A DNA stretch of 19,375 nucleotides, from assembly GCA_964569385.1 (NCBI GenBank), contig CAZMUM010000062.1, positions 1 through 19,375 on the forward strand. Direction: 5' to 3'. The DNA comes from JAADHX01 sp964569385 (GTDB lineage Bacteria; Actinomycetota; Acidimicrobiia; Acidimicrobiales; Poriferisodalaceae). This document shows, piece by piece, positions 15,143-19,375 of this stretch. The notes beneath the pieces were generated by a model. The model was not told the origin of the DNA. It saw only the letters and a list, made by a program, of their open reading frames with translations, and searched no databases. How positions within the stretch are numbered: the stretch's first letter is position 1; every line of letters starts with the position of its first letter. The translations under genes were made by a program, and so were the position numbers.

Positions 15143-15199
15143 CGTGCTCCCGGTTGATTACGAACAGTGTCCCAGCGATCGACCAACAACGAAACCCGA

Positions 15200-16150
15200 T
15201 TACGCGTCATCGGTGTGTCCTGTCTGGTCGGCAACATGGCGATCAACTGCGTCGACCACACCCAAGGGGTCACCGTTGTGCTCGAACCAAGTGATTCGCG
15301 GGTCGCGTCTGAACCACCGCTGTTGACGTCTGGCAAAGCGTCGAGTGCGTTGTTTGGCCAGGTCGAGAGCGGCGTCGAGGCCGAGCTGGCCGTCGAGGTG
15401 CATATCGAGTTCTTTGTAACCGAGGGCCTGAGCTGCGGTTCTGCTCCAGGGTCTTTCGGTGCTTCTGAGGGCGACCACTTCGTCGAGGAAGCCGGCCTTC
15501 ATCTGTGCGTCATAACGCCGGCGTATTCGTTCGTCGAGAATGTCTCTGCTCAGATCGATACCCACCTGGATGGCGTCGATTTCTGGGTACTTGTCGAGGC
15601 CGGGCCCGAACGAACTGAATGGCTGTCCTGTGCCGATACACACCTCGAGAGCACGAATGACTCGGCGCCGATTGTTCGGCTCCATGCGGCTGGCCGCGGT
15701 GGGGTCAAGGTCGACAAGGCGCGCGTGCAGCGACGTTGTGTCGGGTTCGGTTTCGAGCTCGGCGACTACCTCTGGGTGGCGGGGCGGCGGCGTCAGGTCG
15801 TCTACCACGGCCCTGATGTATAAGCCTGTTCCGCCGACGAGTAATGGCTGAGCGCCACGTTTACCAATGCTGGCGCGGGCCTTATCGTGAGCGGCTGCGA
15901 AGTCGACGATGTCCATCGACTCGTGCGGATCGATGAGGTCGATCAGGTGGTGGGCAACAGCCGCCTGTTCGGCGCTGGTGGGTTTGGCGGTGCCGATGTC
16001 CATGCCTCGATACACCTGCATCGAATCGACAGCAAGAATCTCGGTTTTGGTCCAGAGTGTGGCCAAGGCCATGGCCACGGCCGATTTCCCAGCCGCAGTT
16101 GGCCCGACCACGACGACGGGCCGGGTTGCAGCCGAGCTAGATGACGGCAA
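15200..16150 (-). CDS. miaA: tRNA dimethylallyltransferase
   Basis: From TTG 16150 the protein has 316 residues, a normal MiaA length. It has Walker A GPTAAGKS (16-23), DSMQVYRGMDIGTAKPT (acceptor-binding region), GGTGLYIRAVVDDL, NNRRRVIRALEV and the C-terminal QRTRRFARRQQRWFRRDPR. MiaA transfers dimethylallyl from DMAPP to N6 of A37 in tRNAs reading UNN codons; MiaB then thiomethylates the product, and the two genes are adjacent here. The start is uncertain: TTG 16150 overlaps the miaB end by 14 nt and keeps the RPVVVVG strand, while GTG 16111 would cut into that first strand. No Shine-Dalgarno is clear, so translational coupling to miaB is likely. Extension further upstream would overlap miaB by hundreds of bases. 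Confidence 0.92.
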   Translation of the reverse strand: MPSSSSAATRPVVVVGPTAAGKSAVAMALATLWTKTEILAVDSMQVYRGMDIGTAKPTSAEQAAVAHHLIDLIDPHESMDIVDFAAAHDKARASIGKRGAQPLLVGGTGLYIRAVVDDLTPPPRHPEVVAELETEPDTTSLHARLVDLDPTAASRMEPNNRRRVIRALEVCIGTGQPFSSFGPGLDKYPEIDAIQVGIDLSRDILDERIRRRYDAQMKAGFLDEVVALRSTERPWSRTAAQALGYKELDMHLDGQLGLDAALDLAKQRTRRFARRQQRWFRRDPRITWFEHNGDPLGVVDAVDRHVADQTGHTDDA

Positions 16151-17588
16151 CAGGAATTCGGGTCTTGTGCATTGCCGGCGCCACGATCTCGCGTAACTCG
16201 CCGCGGAGACTGTGGGCAAAGGCCTCGGTGACTTCAACGTTGGCGTACGTGCCCACCTTGATGGGCTCGGACTTGAAATGCAGAAGTTTGTTCTGGCGGG
16301 TTCGCCCAGTGAGCATCGCCGGGTCGCGTTTAGACGGACCTTCGACAACGATTTCTTCGATGCGGCCGATGCGGGCTTGATGTTTGGCCCGTCCGGATCG
16401 TTCGACAACAACCCGTAGGCGTTCGAAACGTTCCTTCACAACCTCGGAGTCGACAAACTGTTCGGTCATGTCGGCCGCTTCTGTGCCTGGCCGGGGTGAA
16501 AATATGAACGTATAGGCGCTGTCGTACTGGGCCTCGGCCACTACCTCGAGGGTCCGGTCGAAGTCGGAATCAGTTTCGCCGGGGAATCCGACAATAATGT
16601 CGGTAGTGACGGCCAGGTCATCGATTCCGGTCTTGGCTGCGTTGAGCTTTTCGAGGTAACGCTCGGCGCTGTAGCCGCGATGCATGGCGGCCAACACGTT
16701 ATTGCTTCCCGACTGAAGCGGCAGATGCAGGTGCTCACACACTGCTGGAATCTGAGCCATGGCGGTGATGGTCTCGGGACGTAGGTCCTTTGGGTGCGGA
16801 GAGGTGTACCGAACCCGACGGATTCCGGGTACCGCACCTGCTGCGTGCAGCAGATCGGCAAAAAGAGGGCGGGCCCGGCGCTCGCTGTCGGCCCAAAGGG
16901 CCCCGGTGGCGAAACGAATCTCGTCGGTCACGTCGCCGGTGCGGTGGGTTAGGGCGAGGTCGCGGCCGTAGCTGTTGACGTTCTGGCCGAGGAGCGTAAT
17001 TTCGGTGATGCCTTGGGTGGTGAGGTCTTCGATCTCGGCTACCAGCTCGCCAAATGACCGGCTGATCTCGCGCCCTCGCACCGCGGGCACGATGCAGAAG
17101 GCGCAGTTGTTGTCGCAACCAATCTGGATAGTGACCCAGGCCGCGTGGCCGGCGTCGCGCTGGACCGGAAGTGCCGAAGGAAACTCGTCGCTCTCGTCGA
17201 GGATTTCGGTGATCGGGCCACTTATGCGTGACTCGTGGAGCAGCTCGACGGCTCGGCCCACGTTGTGAGTACCAAACACAACGTCGACGTACGGAGCCCG
17301 TTTCTGAATTTCGTCGCGGTCCTTTTGGGCCATACAGCCGGCCACGACCACTTGGAGATCTGGCCGTTCGGCCTTCGCGACCTTCATATGACCAAGGTGA
17401 CCGAACAACTTGTTGTCGGCGTTCTCGCGAATGGTGCAGGTGTTGAAGACGACTACATCGGCGTCGTCGATCGCGTCGGTCTGTTCGAGGCCATCGGCTT
17501 CGAGCAAACCGGCTATGCGTTCGGAGTCGTGTACGTTCATTTGGCAGCCGAACGTGCGCACGATGTACTTGCGAGTCACAGACCTCAA
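16137..17588 (-). CDS. miaB: tRNA-2-methylthio-N6-dimethylallyladenosine synthase (radical SAM)
   Basis: A 483-residue methylthiotransferase with three domains. The N-terminal UPF0004 domain has C15 (RTFGCQMNVHDSERI), C51 (NTCTIREN) and C85 (AGCMAQKD), ligands of the auxiliary Fe-S cluster. The radical-SAM domain has CDNNCAFC (C158, C162, C165). A C-terminal TRAM domain covers GRTRQNKLLHF onward. It adds a methylthio group to C2 of i6A37 in tRNA using SAM and two 4Fe-4S clusters. The likely start is TTG 17588; GTG at codon 4 (17579) is an alternative, and the TAG upstream of the TTG limits the frame. It is divergent from the lipoprotein gene at 17665 and is first in the miaB-miaA-dapF-hflX-dapC operon. 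recA/recX, often found upstream in actinobacteria, are absent from this stretch. Confidence 0.95.
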   Translation of the reverse strand: MRSVTRKYIVRTFGCQMNVHDSERIAGLLEADGLEQTDAIDDADVVVFNTCTIRENADNKLFGHLGHMKVAKAERPDLQVVVAGCMAQKDRDEIQKRAPYVDVVFGTHNVGRAVELLHESRISGPITEILDESDEFPSALPVQRDAGHAAWVTIQIGCDNNCAFCIVPAVRGREISRSFGELVAEIEDLTTQGITEITLLGQNVNSYGRDLALTHRTGDVTDEIRFATGALWADSERRARPLFADLLHAAGAVPGIRRVRYTSPHPKDLRPETITAMAQIPAVCEHLHLPLQSGSNNVLAAMHRGYSAERYLEKLNAAKTGIDDLAVTTDIIVGFPGETDSDFDRTLEVVAEAQYDSAYTFIFSPRPGTEAADMTEQFVDSEVVKERFERLRVVVERSGRAKHQARIGRIEEIVVEGPSKRDPAMLTGRTRQNKLLHFKSEPIKVGTYANVEVTEAFAHSLRGELREIVAPAMHKTRIPVAVI

Positions 17589-17684
17589 GCCTATTGCCTG
17601 CCAACTCGACTAGCCCGGAGTTAGCCGAGGGAACGGCCTGGACCTTCAGGGGTACGGTTGAACCATGGTGATTCAACGACTGGT
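17542..17684. repeat. Original copy of a 143-bp segment duplicated at 19138-19280
   Basis: This segment covers the first 15 codons of miaB, the 76-bp divergent intergenic region and the first codons of the lipoprotein gene. It recurs at +1596 bp without indels. The first 40 bp are identical; the middle is diverged; the last ~40 bp around the lipoprotein start are again nearly identical. Confidence 0.9.
17653..17658 (+). promoter_or_regulatory. Putative leaderless -10 element (TACGGT) of the lipoprotein gene
   Basis: TACGGT is followed by 6 nt and ATG 17665, the spacing of a leaderless transcript, and there is no Shine-Dalgarno. The hexamer and its flanks (17641-17664) are kept with one change in the duplicated copy at 19237-19260, which supports a functional site. 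Confidence 0.5.
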
Positions 17685-19038
17685 GATCGTGGCGGTGGTA
17701 CTGGCATTGCTGACCGTCGGCTGTACTTCCAGCAATGAACGGTTCAGCGAAGATCGCGACGAAGCCAGCATCGCACCGATCGCCAGTCTACCTGTGGTCG
17801 ACCTTGTGGAGTCCCCCGGCAGCTTCGACCAAGCCAAGCTCGCGTGGGAGAAAGCCGATATCAGCGACTATGAGGTGATTGCCATCGCCAGCGAACTCCA
17901 GAGACGCCAAGGCTGCAGGTGGAGCATCGTCGTCACTGCTGGGGTCATTACAGAATCCCTGAACGAAATGACGGGAACTTCGACCACGTGTGGCCAATGG
18001 GACTTAGCCGTCGGCGAACTCCACGACCTGATTGAACAACTGACTGACGAGGTCGGAGCGTTCAGCGATCGCGGCATCGGCGAAAGCACCTTCGAGGTCG
18101 TGTTCAACGAAGTTGGCGTGCCCGTCTCGATCGAGTACGACATTGCCAACGTCATCGACGAAGAAGTATCAATGAAGCTGACATTCAGAGCCTTACCTGG
18201 CGACACGGTGCCTATCTCGGCCGACTCAGTATTCCTTCCATCGGGATTCGCGGCGGCCAAGACGGCCTGGGACAACGCCAACATCGACAACTACCGCATC
18301 AGCGCCACCGAGAATCGTAACTATTGGAGCAAGGACTGCACCTGGCACAACATCGTGACCGGCGGCGTGGTCACCGAATCCACGGTCGACCCGACCTCGA
18401 CCGGGCAGTACTGCTCCAAGCGGACGTTGCGCGTCGAGGAGCTTCATCAACAGATCGCCCGAGCGGCCCGGGCAATCGACGAGTCCAACGGCCGCGGCTC
18501 TAGCGACGACATGCTCGAAGTCGTATTCAACGATGTCGGAGTGCCCGAGTCAGTCGAATTCGACCTCGCCGACACCGCCGACGACGAATCGTCGCTTCGC
18601 GTAACCTTTGCGACCGTCACGGCCGAGGAGTTTGAACTTTCTTCGGAATCGGATCCAGTTGCCCCACTCGCCGAAGCCAGGACAACATGGGCGAACGCCG
18701 GAATTGCCAACTACCGGATCAGTACCTACGAGAACCGTAACTTCTGGCGTAACGGGTGCACCTGGACCGCCATTGTGATGGACGGAACACTCGCTGAGTC
18801 GACAATCGATCCGACCGAGTCTCCACCGGTGTGTGACGAATGGATCTACACCGTCGAGGTGCTCCACGACAGAATTGAGGCAATGGCGGATCGAATCAGC
18901 CAAGACCACGACCTCCGACGGCACACGCTCGAGGTCAGCTTTGACGAGTTTGGCGTGCCCGAATCGATTGAATACGACGATAGGGACACCGTGGACGAAG
19001 AGTCCCTGATGAGCGTGACCTTTACGGTTCTCCCCTAG
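17665..19038 (+). CDS. Lipoprotein with three tandem DUF6174-like domains
   Basis: The 457-residue protein starts with a lipoprotein signal peptide (MVIQRLVIVAVVLALLTVGC, lipid-modified C20), so it should be anchored to the outer face of the membrane. Three homologous domains follow at about residues 53-190, 193-330 and 333-457, with a period of 140-141 residues. Each has A-x4-W-x-x-A-x-I-x-x-Y near its start, a GC-W-IV core, a second Cys about 25 residues later (C84/C109 in domain 1), a 'VEELH' helix and a final VF(N/D)xxGVPxS(I/V)E(Y/F)D strand, D and E rich. The W..A.I..Y then C...C pattern resembles DUF6174 proteins of unknown function. Domains 2 and 3 are closest (NYRIS, ENRN, ESTVDPT/ESTIDPT); domain 1 is more diverged. 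It is divergent from miaB, 76 nt apart. Confidence 0.85.
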   Translation: MVIQRLVIVAVVLALLTVGCTSSNERFSEDRDEASIAPIASLPVVDLVESPGSFDQAKLAWEKADISDYEVIAIASELQRRQGCRWSIVVTAGVITESLNEMTGTSTTCGQWDLAVGELHDLIEQLTDEVGAFSDRGIGESTFEVVFNEVGVPVSIEYDIANVIDEEVSMKLTFRALPGDTVPISADSVFLPSGFAAAKTAWDNANIDNYRISATENRNYWSKDCTWHNIVTGGVVTESTVDPTSTGQYCSKRTLRVEELHQQIARAARAIDESNGRGSSDDMLEVVFNDVGVPESVEFDLADTADDESSLRVTFATVTAEEFELSSESDPVAPLAEARTTWANAGIANYRISTYENRNFWRNGCTWTAIVMDGTLAESTIDPTESPPVCDEWIYTVEVLHDRIEAMADRISQDHDLRRHTLEVSFDEFGVPESIEYDDRDTVDEESLMSVTFTVLP

Positions 19039-19137
19039 TTAGCTGCTAAGCGTGATCGATGAGGAAATCTCCCGGTGGGTGACCTTCACAACTTTGCCAT
19101 AAACGCGGCAGTGCCCGCGGGTGAGGGTTCACTCCGC

Positions 19138-19184
19138 TGGCAGCCGAACGTGCGCACGATGTACTTGCGAGTCACAGTCCTCAA
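19138..19184 (-). pseudogene. 5' remnant of miaB (first 15 codons)
   Basis: Reading on the minus strand from TTG 19184, the sequence repeats miaB codons 1-15 (one change, then KYIVRTFGC identical at the base level) and departs from miaB immediately after the Cys codon. The frame then runs through unrelated sequence to a TGA around 19085. It marks the left edge of the duplication that created the second lipoprotein gene. Confidence 0.85.
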
Positions 19185-19248
19185 ACCCATTGGCTGCCAT
19201 GTCGTCTAGCCCGGACTTTGCTGCGGGTATGGTCGAGACCTTCAGGGG

Positions 19249-19254
19249 TACGGT
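19249..19254 (+). promoter_or_regulatory. Putative leaderless -10 element (TACGGT), duplicated copy
   Basis: Same hexamer and same 6-nt spacing to ATG 19261 as at 17653-17658. Confidence 0.45.
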
Positions 19255-19260
19255 TGAGCC

Positions 19261-19375
19261 ATGGTGATTCAACGGCTGGGCGTCATGGCGGTCGCGCTGG
19301 CCTTGGTAAACGCTGGCTGTAGTTCGAGCGGGCCCGACATCGAAGCCTCCCTGGGTGATCTCAACGATGCCAAGA
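19261..19375 (+). CDS. Second DUF6174-like lipoprotein, N-terminal part (runs off the window)
   Basis: The 38 visible codons begin MVIQRLGVMAVALALVNAGC, a lipoprotein signal peptide with lipid-modified C20, at the same position as in the upstream paralogue. After a short linker, SLGDLNDAK corresponds to SFDQAK at the start of a domain in the first lipoprotein. The linker is much shorter (C20 to SLGDL about 12 residues, against about 33 in the upstream gene). The number of domains cannot be seen. The gene is a tandem duplicate of 17665-19038 with the same promoter. Confidence 0.8.
   Translation, partial: MVIQRLGVMAVALALVNAGCSSSGPDIEASLGDLNDAK

Larger units (their letters stand above)
19138..19280. 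repeat. Duplicate of 17542-17684 (miaB 5' end, promoter, lipoprotein start)
   Basis: Aligned by eye with no gaps at an offset of 1596 bp. 19138-19177 is identical to 17542-17581, about 17 mismatches follow in the next 83 bp, and 19237-19279 has two mismatches. The unit of duplication was therefore miaB-5'/promoter/lipoprotein gene. The left part of this gap (19039-19137) shows no gene; it holds CCCGCGGG (8-bp palindrome). Confidence 0.9.

Noticed and set aside
16151..16411. Upstream extension of miaA by 87 residues
   Set aside because: It would overlap miaB by about 270 nt and gives Ser/Arg-rich non-family sequence; MiaA normally begins just before the Walker A strand.

Overview
The window looks like a chromosomal segment of a high-GC actinomycete, most plausibly class Acidimicrobiia. 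Four things point there: the minus-strand block miaB-miaA-dapF-hflX, which is an actinobacterial gene order; a dapC of the actinobacterial succinyldiaminopimelate-transaminase type; many GTG/TTG starts, several apparently leaderless; and a secreted protein with GYWLL..DGGVFSFG repeats of the kind common in that class. TGA is a normal stop here (it ends dapF, hflX and the gene at 3874-6195). No rRNA, tRNA, insertion sequence or CRISPR array was seen.

Layout. 1-154 (-) is the N-terminal end of a probable homoserine O-acetyltransferase (metX) running off the window. 332-634 (+) is a 100-codon gene with an in-frame TGA at codon 30, followed at +13 to +31 by a hairpin closely resembling the E. coli fdhF SECIS (bulged stem, GGUC loop). 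I read it as a HesB/IscA-like selenoprotein; a stop-based gene caller would miss it. 710-3595 (-) holds a DEAD-box RNA helicase followed by a class I N6-adenine DNA methyltransferase with no visible restriction partner. 3596-3873 carries two 30-bp repeats, each with a perfect palindrome. 3874-6195 (+) is a secreted FG-GAP/VCBS protein with six C-terminal GYW repeats.

6196-6609 is non-coding, with direct repeats, two palindromes two helical turns apart and a 19-bp-stem hairpin. 6610-11714 (+) is a tandem array of four paralogous single-pass membrane proteins: short cytoplasmic tail, one TM helix, Ser/Thr/Pro linker and an extracellular propeller-like domain with a conserved Cys pair. Three of the four have a TANNNT -10 hexamer 6-7 nt before the start codon, suggesting leaderless transcripts. 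For the first of them that start is an unusual CTG.

11740-17588 (-) is a tight housekeeping operon, transcribed miaB, miaA, dapF, hflX, dapC, with ATGA overlaps at dapF/hflX and hflX/dapC. It serves tRNA A37 modification, diaminopimelate (lysine/peptidoglycan) synthesis and ribosome-associated GTPase function. Divergent from miaB, 17665-19038 (+) encodes a lipoprotein with three ~140-residue DUF6174-like domains. A second lipoprotein gene begins at 19261 and runs off the end. Its upstream region repeats the miaB/lipoprotein intergenic region, including the first 15 codons of miaB, at a constant offset of 1596 bp, so the duplication carried its promoter and a fragment of its neighbour.

The most noteworthy items are the unannotated selenoprotein with its SECIS, the duplicated promoter with the miaB remnant, and the four-gene membrane-protein array with leaderless (one CTG) starts.
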